41,671 bases of DNA from Streptomyces beijiangensis (GCF_017315755.1 NZ_JAFLRJ010000017.1:1-41671), one strand, 5' to 3'. Counted from the first letter of the stretch, positions 17,240 to 24,795 are shown. A program made the numbers and translations. Notes: generated from the letters alone by a model not told the origin.

Positions 17240-19612
17240 GTGGCGGCATTGGCAAGGTGGTGCTACCGGCACCGGCTGGTGGTCCTGTTGCTGTGGGTGG
17301 GCGCGCTGGTCGGCCTGGGAGCGGGGGGCACGGTCGCGGGAACCAACTACTCGAACGTCTTCAGCCTGCCGGACACTGACTCCACTCGGGCGTACGACCT
17401 GATGAACAAGGCCTTCCCGCAGGCGTCGGGCGACACGGACACGGTCGTCTGGCGTACGTCGGCGGGCTCGGTGTCCGACGCGGCGGTACGGGGCAGGATC
17501 GACCCCGCGCTGAAGTCCATCGCGGCGATGAAGGGCGTCGGCCAGGTCAGCGCGCCGACGGCCAGCGACAACGGGCGTACGGCGTACGCGCAGATCACCT
17601 TCACGGAGCGCGGAGACTCCGTACCGAAGAACCTCGTCCAGAACGTCGTCGACACCGCGCACCACGCGGCCCGCGAGGGGCTGAAGGTGGAGCTCGGCGG
17701 ACAGGCGATCCAGCGGATCCAGCAGTCGCCCCAGGGGCTGTCCGAGGGCGTCGGCATCCTCGCGGCCGCGGTCGTTCTCTTCCTCGCCTTCGGTGCGTTC
17801 TTCTCGATGCTGCTGCCGATCACCATCGCGATCTTCGGTGTGGGCATGGGTGCGATGTCGACGACGCTCCTCAGCCACGCCACCGACATCCCTGAATTCG
17901 CCCCGCTGCTCGGCTCGTTGATCGGACTGGGCGTCGGCATCGACTACGCGCTCTTCATCGTCACCCGCCACCGCAAGGGCATCCTGCGCGGCCTCGAACC
18001 GGAGGAGTCGGCGGTCACCGCCCTCAACACCTCGGGCCGGGCGGTGCTGTTCGCGGGTGGCACGGTGGTCATCGCGCTGGCCGGGATGCTGGTGATGCGC
18101 CTGTCCTTCCTCAATGGGGTCGTCATCGCGACGTCCGTCACGGTGATCCTCTCGGTGCTCGCCGCGACGACCCTGCTGCCCGCCCTCTTCGGCCTGCTGG
18201 GCCCGCGTGTACTGAGTCGCAGGCAGCGCAGGAAGCTGGCGGCCGACGGCCCGCTGAAGGGGGACGCGCAGGGCGCGGCGGCGCGCTGGTCCGGTTACGT
18301 ACAGAAGCGCCCGCGCTCGGTGGCGCTGATGGCGCTGGTGGTGATGGGCATCCTGGCGATCCCCGTCTTCTCGCTCCGCCTCGGTGCGTCCGACCAGGGC
18401 AACCAGCCCAAGTCGACGACCACCCGCCAGGCGTACGACATGCTCGCCGAGGGCTTCGGCCCCGGATTCAACGGCCCGCTCCTGGTGGTCTCCCCGCAGG
18501 CGGACACGGGCGATCTGGTCCAGCGGATCAACGCGACCGAGGGCGTGCACAAGGTGGCGGCGACCCCGCCGTCGCACGGCGTCTCCGTGATCCAGGTGGT
18601 CCCCGAGACGTCACCGCAATCGAAGGAGACAGCCCAGCTCATCGACCGCCTCCGCAACGACGTCATCCCGGCCTCACACGTCCCCGCCCATGTCGGCGGG
18701 GTGACGGCGACTTTCAAGGACTTCGCCGCGGTGACGGGATCGCGCCTCCCGTACTTCGTGGCCACGATCATCGGCCTCGGCTTCCTGCTCCTGCTGGTGG
18801 CCTTCCGCTCGCTGGTGGTCCCGCTGATGGCGGCGGTCATGAACCTGGTGGCGGCGGCAGCGTCCTTCGGGGTCCTGGTGGCGATCTTCCAGTGGGGCTG
18901 GGGGGCGAATCTCCTGGACGCGAAGGCGGGCCCCATCACGGCCTTCCTCCCCGTCATCATGCTCTCGCTCCTCTTCGGCCTCTCGATGGACTATCAGGTC
19001 TTCCTGGTCAGCCGTATGCACGAGGAGTGGGTGCACACCCGCGACAACGCCCGCGCGGTCCGCATCGGCCTCGCCGAGACGAGCCGGGTCATCAACTGTG
19101 CCGCCCTGATCATGATCTGCGTCTTCAGCGCGTTCGTCCTGAGCGGCGACGTGGAGGGCGCGATGGCCGGCATCGGCCTCGCTGCGGCAGTGGCGCTGGA
19201 CGCCTTCATTCTCCGTACGGCACTGGTGCCGGCGGCGATGCACCTGCTCGGCCGGTCCAACTGGTGGCTCCCGGCCGGCCTGGAGAAGCGACTGCCGCAC
19301 CTGGCGGTCGAGCCGCACGAGGAACAGCCGACAACGGAGGGGACTCCCGTGCAGGTCATACACGGTTTCGTACGCACAGAGGAAGGCGCCCCGGTCGCCG
19401 AAGCGGTGCTCACGCTGCTTTCACCCGGCGGGCGTCAGCTGGACCGGGTCACGTCGCTCGCGGACGGCTCGTACATCCTGGCCGTACCGTCACCGGGCGC
19501 CTACCTGCTGGCGGCGACGACGGGACTGTACGAGCCGCAGGCCCGCCATGTCCGGGTCGGCGAGGAGCCGTTGGTCCATGACCTGGTGCTCAGTGGAGCA
19601 GCCGTGCAGTGA
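17240..19612 (+). CDS. MMPL/RND-family exporter with C-terminal carboxypeptidase-regulatory-like domain
   Basis: Membrane exporter of 790 residues in the MmpL/ActII-ORF3 family, which moves lipids or hydrophobic metabolites by proton motive force. It has the twofold RND-like layout: one membrane segment (about 9-30), a porter loop, five segments, then the same pattern again. GIDYALFIVTRHR and GLSMDYQVFLVSRMHEEW carry the Asp-Tyr pairs of proton relay. Unusually, residues from about 704 (VQVIHGFVRTEEGAPVAEAVLTL; DGSYILAVPSPGAYLLAAT) form a prealbumin-like/carboxypeptidase-regulatory beta-sandwich. The GTG at 17240 follows GGAAGGGG; the ATG at 17233 is in another frame. It is divergent from the two-component system. 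Confidence 0.92.
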   Translation: MAALARWCYRHRLVVLLLWVGALVGLGAGGTVAGTNYSNVFSLPDTDSTRAYDLMNKAFPQASGDTDTVVWRTSAGSVSDAAVRGRIDPALKSIAAMKGVGQVSAPTASDNGRTAYAQITFTERGDSVPKNLVQNVVDTAHHAAREGLKVELGGQAIQRIQQSPQGLSEGVGILAAAVVLFLAFGAFFSMLLPITIAIFGVGMGAMSTTLLSHATDIPEFAPLLGSLIGLGVGIDYALFIVTRHRKGILRGLEPEESAVTALNTSGRAVLFAGGTVVIALAGMLVMRLSFLNGVVIATSVTVILSVLAATTLLPALFGLLGPRVLSRRQRRKLAADGPLKGDAQGAAARWSGYVQKRPRSVALMALVVMGILAIPVFSLRLGASDQGNQPKSTTTRQAYDMLAEGFGPGFNGPLLVVSPQADTGDLVQRINATEGVHKVAATPPSHGVSVIQVVPETSPQSKETAQLIDRLRNDVIPASHVPAHVGGVTATFKDFAAVTGSRLPYFVATIIGLGFLLLLVAFRSLVVPLMAAVMNLVAAAASFGVLVAIFQWGWGANLLDAKAGPITAFLPVIMLSLLFGLSMDYQVFLVSRMHEEWVHTRDNARAVRIGLAETSRVINCAALIMICVFSAFVLSGDVEGAMAGIGLAAAVALDAFILRTALVPAAMHLLGRSNWWLPAGLEKRLPHLAVEPHEEQPTTEGTPVQVIHGFVRTEEGAPVAEAVLTLLSPGGRQLDRVTSLADGSYILAVPSPGAYLLAATTGLYEPQARHVRVGEEPLVHDLVLSGAAVQ

Positions 19613-19634
19613 ATCCCCTGGTCTCGCTCAGTCA

Positions 19635-19687
19635 GCTCTCGCTCTCGCTCTCGCTCTCGCTCTCGCTCTCGCTCTCGCTCTCGCTCT
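19635..19687. repeat. GCTCTC hexanucleotide tandem repeat, about 8.8 copies
   Basis: Uninterrupted GCTCTC units run from 19635 to 19687, between the stop of the MMPL gene (19612) and the stop of the convergent TetR gene (19686-19688). The last bases of the array supply part of the TetR stop codon. Such pure arrays change length by slippage. Confidence 0.95.
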
Positions 19688-20387
19688 AGCGCTTGCGCGC
19701 CGTCGCGGTCTGCGCCATTCCCGGGAGGAAGTCCGTGAAGAGCTCGTGCACTTCCAGGACCAGCGGACGCAGTACCCGGAAGCGTGCGAGCGACACCCCG
19801 CGGGTGGTCAGATGTGCACCGCGCTCCGCGAGGCGGTGGCTGCGCTCGCGGCCGTCGGAGCGGTCGAAGACCCAGTAGAGGACGAGGCCCATCTGTGAGA
19901 GCCACATCAACTCGGGGAGTATGTCGACCAGTTCGGGGGCGACCTTCGACTTCGAGCCGGCCAGGACCTCCCGGTGGACGTCGATGGCCGCCTCGCGGGC
20001 GTGCTCGGACTCGGGGGAGAAGGGGCTGAGCGGGCTCTCGGGGTCGGCGGCGTTCTTGAAGAACTGCGCGGCGAACTCGTGGTACGGGGCCGCGATGTCC
20101 AGCCAGGCCTTCAGTACACCGGCCAGCCGGGCCTGGAGGTCGGTCTCCTTGTCCAGTACGGGACGGACCGCCGCCTGGTGTTCGGCGGCGATCCGGTCGT
20201 AGAACCCCTGGACCAGGTGTTCCTTGGAGGAGAAGTAGTAGTACGCGTTGCCGGTGGACACCCCGGCCTCCTGGGCGATGGCCCGCATGGTCGTCTTGTC
20301 GTAACCGCGCTCCTGGAAGAGCCGGAGCGCGGTTTCGAGGATGAGCGTGCGGGTCTGCTCGCTCTTGGGGGCCTTTGCGTCTGTCAC
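19686..20387 (-). CDS. TetR-family transcriptional regulator
   Basis: Repressor-type regulator of 233 residues. The N-terminal helix-turn-helix is clear (TRTLILETALRLFQERGYDKTTMRAIAQEAGVS, TGNAYYYFSSKEHLVQGFY), followed by a ligand-binding domain of about 180 residues. The GTG at 20387 starts it just before PKSEQTRTLI; an upstream GTG at 20417 would overlap the DCC gene and add ten unlikely residues. It is the last gene of a three-gene operon with the membrane protein and DCC protein, so it probably controls its own operon through the palindromes at 21217-21228 and 21262-21275. The stop lies at the edge of the hexanucleotide array. Confidence 0.9.
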   Translation of the reverse strand: MTDAKAPKSEQTRTLILETALRLFQERGYDKTTMRAIAQEAGVSTGNAYYYFSSKEHLVQGFYDRIAAEHQAAVRPVLDKETDLQARLAGVLKAWLDIAAPYHEFAAQFFKNAADPESPLSPFSPESEHAREAAIDVHREVLAGSKSKVAPELVDILPELMWLSQMGLVLYWVFDRSDGRERSHRLAERGAHLTTRGVSLARFRVLRPLVLEVHELFTDFLPGMAQTATARKR

Positions 20388-20398
20388 GGGAACCGAGC

Positions 20399-20788
20399 CT
20401 AACCGGGGATCTCGCACCGCTCGGCGCAGGGCTGTGCGGTGAGGTCGCGGTACTTGGCCGCCGAGAGCATCGCGACGCGTACGAAAGGCGCTCCGGCGGG
20501 GGTGGCCAGCCAGTGGGACTTGGCCCGGTGGTCGGCCAGCGCCCAGAGGCAGACGATCCAGGCGGCGGGGCCGCGGTAGATCTGGCCCCGGTCACCGATG
20601 ACGGTGATCTCCTCGACAGTGGCGCGGTGATCGAGGCCGGGGAAGCGCTTGCGCGCCGACTCCGAACCGGCGGGGACCAGGGTCAGCGGCACCAGCTGTC
20701 GCTGCCCCACCAGCCACTGCCGCAGATGTACGCAGAGCGGGCACTGGGCGTCGTACAGCACGGTGAGGCCCTTGACCGGCATGCCCAT
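20399..20788 (-). CDS. DCC-family thiol-disulfide oxidoreductase-like protein (DUF393)
   Basis: Protein of 129 residues. DCC proteins carry a thioredoxin-like C-x-x-C near the N-terminus; here it is VLYDAQCPLC with C16 and C19 (the family norm is D-G-x-C-x-x-C). Two more cysteines lie near the C-terminus (QPCAERC). The family is thought to act on thiols but has few characterised members. It starts 6 bases after the membrane-protein gene and ends 11 bases before the TetR start, so the three are co-transcribed. The pairing of a DCC protein with a small membrane protein suggests a shared membrane-associated redox role, which is inference. Confidence 0.82.
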   Translation of the reverse strand: MGMPVKGLTVLYDAQCPLCVHLRQWLVGQRQLVPLTLVPAGSESARKRFPGLDHRATVEEITVIGDRGQIYRGPAAWIVCLWALADHRAKSHWLATPAGAPFVRVAMLSAAKYRDLTAQPCAERCEIPG

Positions 20789-20794
20789 GGCCCG

Positions 20795-21202
20795 TCACGC
20801 CCCGGCGGTGGGTGCGACCCAGCCCTGCGGTCCGACCGGCGGCGTCTGCTCGCGCTCCATGATGCCGCGGCGGCGGAACTTGTTGAGTGCGTAGACGTTG
20901 CCGAGGTGCATCACGCCGAGCACGAGCAGCACCACACCGAGCTTCTTCGAGAGCGCCTCGAAGACCCCCCGGGCGTCGGAGATGGTGGTGTCGTCCTGCA
21001 GGTAGAGGGCGACGAAGCCCAGGTTGACCAGGTAGAAGCCGACCACGAGCAGGTGGTTGACGGCGTCGGCGAGCTTTTCGTTCCCGTGCAGTACGTCGCC
21101 GAGGAAGACCCTGCCGTTCTGGCTGAGGGTGCGGGCGACCCAGATGGTGAGAGCAACGCTGATGACGAGATAGACGACGTACGAGACAACGGTGAGGTCC
21201 AT
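20795..21202 (-). CDS. Small multi-pass membrane protein of unknown function
   Basis: Protein of 135 residues with three hydrophobic segments (about 4-24, 44-66 and 85-105), followed by a basic motif (NKFRRRGIMER) and a Pro-rich tail. The segment NHLLVVGFYLVNLGFVALYL is typical of a Streptomyces membrane family I cannot name. The ATG at 21202 follows AGGGGAG by about 9 bases; the longer frame upstream would run across the operator. It is the first gene of the operon with the DCC protein and TetR regulator. Confidence 0.7.
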   Translation of the reverse strand: MDLTVVSYVVYLVISVALTIWVARTLSQNGRVFLGDVLHGNEKLADAVNHLLVVGFYLVNLGFVALYLQDDTTISDARGVFEALSKKLGVVLLVLGVMHLGNVYALNKFRRRGIMEREQTPPVGPQGWVAPTAGA

Positions 21203-21216
21203 GACCCACACTCCCC

Positions 21217-21228
21217 TGAACACGTTCA
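21217..21228. promoter_or_regulatory. TetR-type operator, downstream copy
   Basis: TGAACACGTTCA is an almost perfect palindrome with the same GAAC/GTTC half-sites as the upstream copy, 46 bases away centre to centre. It lies in the 5' untranslated region of the operon, before the start at 21202. Confidence 0.55.
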
Positions 21229-21240
21229 AAAATGCTGTCG

Positions 21241-22455
21241 TCAGTGACTGTAGACCTCCTTTTGAACATGTTCAAGCCGCCGGACCCCGGGCACGGCCAC
21301 CGTCCCCAGACAGCTCACGAGGACCGCGAACGCCGCGACCGTGAGCGGCACTTCGGGACCCCAGGCGTCGGCGGCGAGCGGGGCGAGCGCATAGCCGAGC
21401 GGCATCGCGGCGAGTGAGAGCAGCCAGTCGTAGGAGGTGACGCGGGCCAGCGTGTGGGGCGGTATCGCGGAGATGACGGCGGTCTCCCAGACGGGGCTGA
21501 GGAAACCGAGCCCGGCCTGGGCGACTCCGTACGCACCGATGGTCAGCGGTACGGGGGCGTGCGCGGCCAGCAGTCCGAGCGGGACGGCGTACAGGGCGAG
21601 GCCCATGTTGGCGACCAGTACGGGGCGCCGGGGCCTGGCGCGGCCGGCGAGCAGCGAGCCGAGCAGCAGTCCGACGGCGCCGGTCTGCAGGGTCCAGACC
21701 CACACCCACTTGCCGCCGAGGTCGTGAACGGCCAGGCCCGGGCCCAGGGTCATCAGGACGGCGGCGGCCCCGTTCCAGCAGGAGTGGCCGATGAGGCTGG
21801 TCCAGTACCAGTCGCGCGACCGCACCTCGTGCCAGCCCTCCTTGAGGTCGGTGAGTACGGAACTGCGTTCCATCGGTACGTGCTTGACCGTGATGACGGC
21901 CAGCAGGGCGGCGCTCACCGCGAAACTGATCCCGTCCAGCACGAACGCCCAGCCGGGACCGGCGGTGGCGATGAGCAGGGCGGCGAGCGCGGGCCCGCCG
22001 AGGCGGGTCGAGCTGGAGACGACGCCCATGAGGGCGTTGGCGCGGAGCAGGCCGCTGTCCTCGACGGTGCCGCGCACCAGCGGAGAGACGGTCGGCATGG
22101 CGAAGGCGCCGGCCGCGCCGCCCACGGCCTCGGCGGCGGCGAGGAGGCCCAGATGCGGCTCACCGCCGATGAGCTGGACGGCGACGAACAGCTGGGTCCC
22201 GCACCGTACGAGATCCGTGGTGAGCGCGACGGTCCGTGCGTTGAAGCGGTCGCCGACGACGCCGCCGAGCGGCAGCAGGAGGAGCTTCGGGATCAGCGCG
22301 CAGGCGAGGACGAGTGCGATGGCACCGGCCGAGTCGGTTGCCTCCTGGACGGCGAGAGTCAGGGCGGCGGGGATGACGGCGTCCCCGGTCATGGACAGGG
22401 TGCGGCCGAGGAAGAGCAGCCGGAAGGAGCGGTTGCGCAGGGGATGCGGATCCAT
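21241..22455 (-). CDS. MFS transporter (probable exporter)
   Basis: Major facilitator of 404 residues with about twelve membrane segments. FRLLFLGRTLSMTGDAV at the N-terminus, GGVVGDRFNAR (the loop 2-3 motif A equivalent) and DWLLSLAAMPLGYAL are typical of the MFS_3/enterobactin-exporter-like group common in Streptomyces. The ATG at 22455 has TACCTT seven bases upstream and no ribosome binding site, which indicates a leaderless transcript; an upstream TTG is less likely. It is divergent from a MarR gene across a long palindrome, so MarR control is likely. Its last 11 codons contain a TetR-type operator. The substrate is unknown. Confidence 0.88.
   Translation of the reverse strand: MDPHPLRNRSFRLLFLGRTLSMTGDAVIPAALTLAVQEATDSAGAIALVLACALIPKLLLLPLGGVVGDRFNARTVALTTDLVRCGTQLFVAVQLIGGEPHLGLLAAAEAVGGAAGAFAMPTVSPLVRGTVEDSGLLRANALMGVVSSSTRLGGPALAALLIATAGPGWAFVLDGISFAVSAALLAVITVKHVPMERSSVLTDLKEGWHEVRSRDWYWTSLIGHSCWNGAAAVLMTLGPGLAVHDLGGKWVWVWTLQTGAVGLLLGSLLAGRARPRRPVLVANMGLALYAVPLGLLAAHAPVPLTIGAYGVAQAGLGFLSPVWETAVISAIPPHTLARVTSYDWLLSLAAMPLGYALAPLAADAWGPEVPLTVAAFAVLVSCLGTVAVPGVRRLEHVQKEVYSH
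21247..21275 (-). promoter_or_regulatory. Candidate promoter of the membrane protein-DCC-TetR operon
   Basis: TTGAAC (21275-21270) and TACAGT (21252-21247) are 17 bases apart on the minus strand. The -35 lies inside the upstream operator, so a bound repressor would block polymerase. Transcription would start near 21240, just upstream of the second operator. Pattern-based inference. Confidence 0.45.
21262..21275. promoter_or_regulatory. TetR-type operator, perfect palindrome
   Basis: TTGAACATGTTCAA is a perfect 14-base palindrome. It lies inside the last codons of the MFS gene (encoding LEHVQ) and overlaps the candidate -35 box of the neighbouring operon. The half-site spacing is typical for TetR-family dimers. 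Confidence 0.6.
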
Positions 22456-22462
22456 GGCCGTC

Positions 22463-22492
22463 AAGGTATTTCGTTGCCGAACTATTCGTCAA
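22463..22492 (-). promoter_or_regulatory. Promoter of the MFS gene (leaderless)
   Basis: TTGACG (22492-22487) and TACCTT (22468-22463) are 18 bases apart, and the -10 ends seven bases before the ATG at 22455. The long palindrome at 22467-22499 covers almost the whole promoter. Confidence 0.55.
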
Positions 22493-22499
22493 CGAAATA
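22467..22499. promoter_or_regulatory. MarR operator: 33-base near-perfect palindrome
   Basis: Outer arms TATTTCGTTG (22467-22476) and CAACGAAATA (22490-22499), plus inner arms CGAA/TTCG (22478-22481 and 22485-22488), are centred on 22483. Only one of sixteen positions per arm is mismatched. It is A/T-rich against a GC-rich background and lies between the MFS gene and the divergent MarR gene, as expected for the MarR binding site. Confidence 0.7.
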
Positions 22500-22542
22500 T
22501 CTCCTGCCGAACGAACCGCCGGGTTCCGCCTACCATCGACCC

Positions 22543-23058
22543 ATGGAGCCCCAGGACCAGGACTGGACCGACGAGCATGTGGCGCGCTGGCGGCCCGTGC
22601 TCCCCGACCTCGACCCCGTGATCGAGGGCGCGGTGACGCGCATGTCGAAACTCTCGGTCCACCTGCGCCGTGTCCGCGAGCAGTCCCTGGTGGAACTCGC
22701 GCTGGACCGCCCGGAGTTCGACACCCTCCACAAGCTGGCGGGCCGCGGTGGCAAGTCGGCCCCCTCCGACCTCGCCAGAGACCTGGACCTGGCCCCGGCA
22801 TCGGTCACCGGCCGCCTGGACGCCCTGGAGCGCCGCGGCTTCATCCTCCGTACGCCGTCCCCGACGGACCGCCGCCGGGTGGACGTGGAGCTCACGGACG
22901 CGGGCCGTGCGACCTGGCTGGTCGCGATGGAGGCGGTCGGCCACGAGGAGTACCGCCTGCTGGACGTACTCTCCTCGACCGAACGCACCCAGCTCAACGA
23001 CATGCTCCGCCGCATCATGCTGACCGCGGAGGCGGACGGCGGCGCGGCCTGGCGATAG
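22543..23058 (+). CDS. MarR-family transcriptional regulator
   Basis: Dimeric winged-helix repressor of 171 residues. The recognition helix and wing read LDLAPASVTGRLDALERRGFI and RTPSPTDRRRVDVELTDAG, the classic MarR signature. The open frame extends far upstream as a shadow of the MFS gene; the ATG at 22543 is the first start beyond the operator. TACCAT lies six bases before it and no ribosome binding site is seen, so it is probably leaderless. The divergent MFS exporter and the intervening palindrome suggest a ligand-relieved repressor of that exporter and of itself. Confidence 0.92.
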   Translation: MEPQDQDWTDEHVARWRPVLPDLDPVIEGAVTRMSKLSVHLRRVREQSLVELALDRPEFDTLHKLAGRGGKSAPSDLARDLDLAPASVTGRLDALERRGFILRTPSPTDRRRVDVELTDAGRATWLVAMEAVGHEEYRLLDVLSSTERTQLNDMLRRIMLTAEADGGAAWR

Positions 23059-23160
23059 GGCCGGCCAGGGCCAGGAGGCCGCTCCACGTCATGACCGAGG
23101 AGAACGGCCGGTGGCTGCCGACCGCCTGCCAGAACACGGCGGTCGCCGAGCACTGACCGC

Positions 23161-24084
23161 TCAGCGGCGGATCCTCGGGACGCCCGTCACGGCCATCACC
23201 AGCGAGTACAGCGAGGTGTTCGCCGTGATGAACATGCGGTTGTTCTTCGGGCCGCCGAAGGCGATGTTGGAGACTGTTTCGGGCATCACGATCCGCCCGA
23301 GCAGCGTCCCGTCCGGGTCGTAGCAGTGCACCCCGTCGTCGAGGGCGGCCGCCCACAGCCGGCCGCCGTCGTCGAAGCGGATGTTGTCGAACCGGGCGCC
23401 CTGGCGGGCCTCGGTGAAGACCTTGCCGTCGGAGAGCGTGCCGTTCTCGCGGACGTCGAAGACGCGGATGTGGCCTGCGCGGGTGTCGGACACGTACAAC
23501 TGGCTCTCGTCGGGCGAGAAGACGAGCCCGTTCGGCCCGCCGAAACCGTCCGCGACGAGACGGACCTCACCCGTGGCCGGGTCCACCCGGTAGACGTTGC
23601 AGCCACCGATCTCCGGCTCCGCGCGATGGCCCTCGTAGTCGCTGGTGATGCCGAAGTCCGGGTCGGAGAACCAGATCGAGCCGTCCGACCGCACGGTCGA
23701 GTCGTTCGGACTGTTGAACCGCTTGCCCTCGAAACGGTCGGCGACGACGGTGACGGACCCGTCGTGCTCGGTGCGGCTGACGCGTCGACCGCCCTGCTCG
23801 CAGCTGATCAACCGGCCTTGCAGATCAAGGGTGTTGCCGTTGCTGTGCCCGGCCGGCGAACGGAAGAGGGAGACCGCGCCCGTCTGCTCGTCCCACCTGA
23901 GCATCCGGTCGTTGGGGATGTCGCTCCAGATCAGCTGCCGCCACGCGGGGAGATAGACCGGCCCCTCGGCCCAACGGCAGCCCCCGGCCAGCTTCTCCAG
24001 CTGCTGGTCGCCGTTGGCGCACTTCCCGGTACGGAAGCGGTCGTCCAGGACTTCGTATATCTCGGGGCGGGGGGAAGTGGACAC
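23161..24084 (-). CDS. SMP-30/gluconolactonase-family protein
   Basis: Six-bladed beta-propeller hydrolase of 307 residues, usually a metal-dependent sugar lactonase. The metal ligands appear in order: the Glu of GCRWAEGPVY, the Asn of NSPND, the Asn of GGPNGLVFSPD, and the Asp of LYVSDT. FSDPDFGITSDYEGHRAE is typical of the gluconolactonase branch. The GTG at 24084 follows GAAGGAGA by about 7 bases; the longer frame to 24549 is antisense to the Lrp gene. There is no secretion signal. It is divergent from an Lrp/AsnC regulator that may control it. Substrate unproven. Confidence 0.88.
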   Translation of the reverse strand: MSTSPRPEIYEVLDDRFRTGKCANGDQQLEKLAGGCRWAEGPVYLPAWRQLIWSDIPNDRMLRWDEQTGAVSLFRSPAGHSNGNTLDLQGRLISCEQGGRRVSRTEHDGSVTVVADRFEGKRFNSPNDSTVRSDGSIWFSDPDFGITSDYEGHRAEPEIGGCNVYRVDPATGEVRLVADGFGGPNGLVFSPDESQLYVSDTRAGHIRVFDVRENGTLSDGKVFTEARQGARFDNIRFDDGGRLWAAALDDGVHCYDPDGTLLGRIVMPETVSNIAFGGPKNNRMFITANTSLYSLVMAVTGVPRIRR

Positions 24085-24113
24085 GACGGTCTCCTTCAGA
24101 TCAACGATCGAAC

Positions 24114-24126
24114 CGAACCTCGTTCG
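24114..24126. promoter_or_regulatory. Small palindrome between lactonase and Lrp genes
   Basis: CGAAC-CTC-GTTCG is a perfect 5-base inverted repeat in the 82-base divergent gap. It could be an Lrp/AsnC or other regulator site. Weak evidence. Confidence 0.25.
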
Positions 24127-24153
24127 CTGAATCATGAATATCGCAGAATCCGG

Positions 24154-24159
24154 TATGGT
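24154..24159 (+). promoter_or_regulatory. -10 box (TATGGT) of leaderless Lrp gene
   Basis: TATGGT fits TANNNT and ends seven bases before the ATG at 24167, so the message would begin at its start codon. No clear -35 was found. Confidence 0.4.
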
Positions 24160-24166
24160 GGCAACC

Positions 24167-24610
24167 ATGGATGCCACTGACCGCGAACTCGTAGCCCTCC
24201 TCCAGGAGGACGCCACCCAGGCGTACGCCGCCCTCGGCAAGGCGGTCGGCCTCTCGGCGGGCGCCGCGCACGAACGCGTACGGAAACTGCGCGAACGCGG
24301 CGTCATCCGGCGCACCACGATCGAGGTGGACCCGGCCGCGCTGGGCCGTGGCGTACTGGCCTTCGTGATGGTGGAGTCGTCGGTCTGGATGGGCGATTCG
24401 GCCGCCGCCTTCGCCGCGATCGCGGAGATCCAGGAGGCGCACGTGATCGCGGGGACCGCGTCGGTGCTGGTGAAGGTGCGCACGTCCACGACGGAGCAAC
24501 TCCAGTACGTACTGCGGAGGTTGTACGAGATCGAGGGCGTAAGCGGCACGCAGGCGACGGTCTCCCTGGAGACCTTCTTCGAGCGCCCGGCGTCACCGCT
24601 GGGCGGCTGA
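24167..24610 (+). CDS. Lrp/AsnC-family transcriptional regulator
   Basis: Regulator of 147 residues. The N-terminus begins with the family-typical DATDRELVALLQEDATQAYAAL and the helix-turn-helix LGKAVGLSAGAAHERVRKLRERGVI. The rest is the RAM/AsnC ligand-sensing domain (GVLAFVMVESSV; VIAGTASVLVKVR). The start at 24167 was chosen over ATGs at 24134 and 24155 because of the protein's normal length and the -10 box placed seven bases ahead of it. It is divergent from the SMP-30 gene, the likely target, and may repress itself. The effector, usually an amino acid or keto acid, is unknown. Confidence 0.9.
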   Translation: MDATDRELVALLQEDATQAYAALGKAVGLSAGAAHERVRKLRERGVIRRTTIEVDPAALGRGVLAFVMVESSVWMGDSAAAFAAIAEIQEAHVIAGTASVLVKVRTSTTEQLQYVLRRLYEIEGVSGTQATVSLETFFERPASPLGG

Positions 24611-24627
24611 CCAGTGGCGTGCGCGGT

Positions 24628-24795
24628 CTAGGGGCGCGGGTTCTGCCGTCCGGCGAAGTTCCACGACGGCGGCAGTTGGTTCCGGGTGCTGAACTCGTGC
24701 TCCGAGGCGGCGATGAGCCCCTCGAACGCCGGACGACTGTCCGGTGGTGACCGCGCTGCCTGACCTGTACGAGGCGATGCCTCTCGTCCGTACGA
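24628..24795 (-). pseudogene. Possible gene relic, unidentified C-terminal fragment
   Basis: The 245 bases between the Lrp gene and the unknown protein hold no complete gene. A 55-codon open stretch on the minus strand ends at a TAG (24628-24630) and reads like a genuine protein tail (RPAFEGLIAASEHEFSTRN, then QLPPSWNFAGRQNPRP), but an in-frame stop lies upstream and no start is convincing. It may be a remnant of a larger gene. Family not recognised. Confidence 0.25.

Noticed and set aside
16676..18577. Minus-strand frame of 633 codons over the response regulator and MMPL genes
   Set aside because: Antisense shadow of convincing genes, with low-complexity Arg/His/Asp composition.
19501..20595. 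Frame encoding an Arg-Glu repeat tract
   Set aside because: It comes from reading the GCTCTC array in one frame and joins shadow sequence of the TetR gene; the array itself is reported as a repeat.
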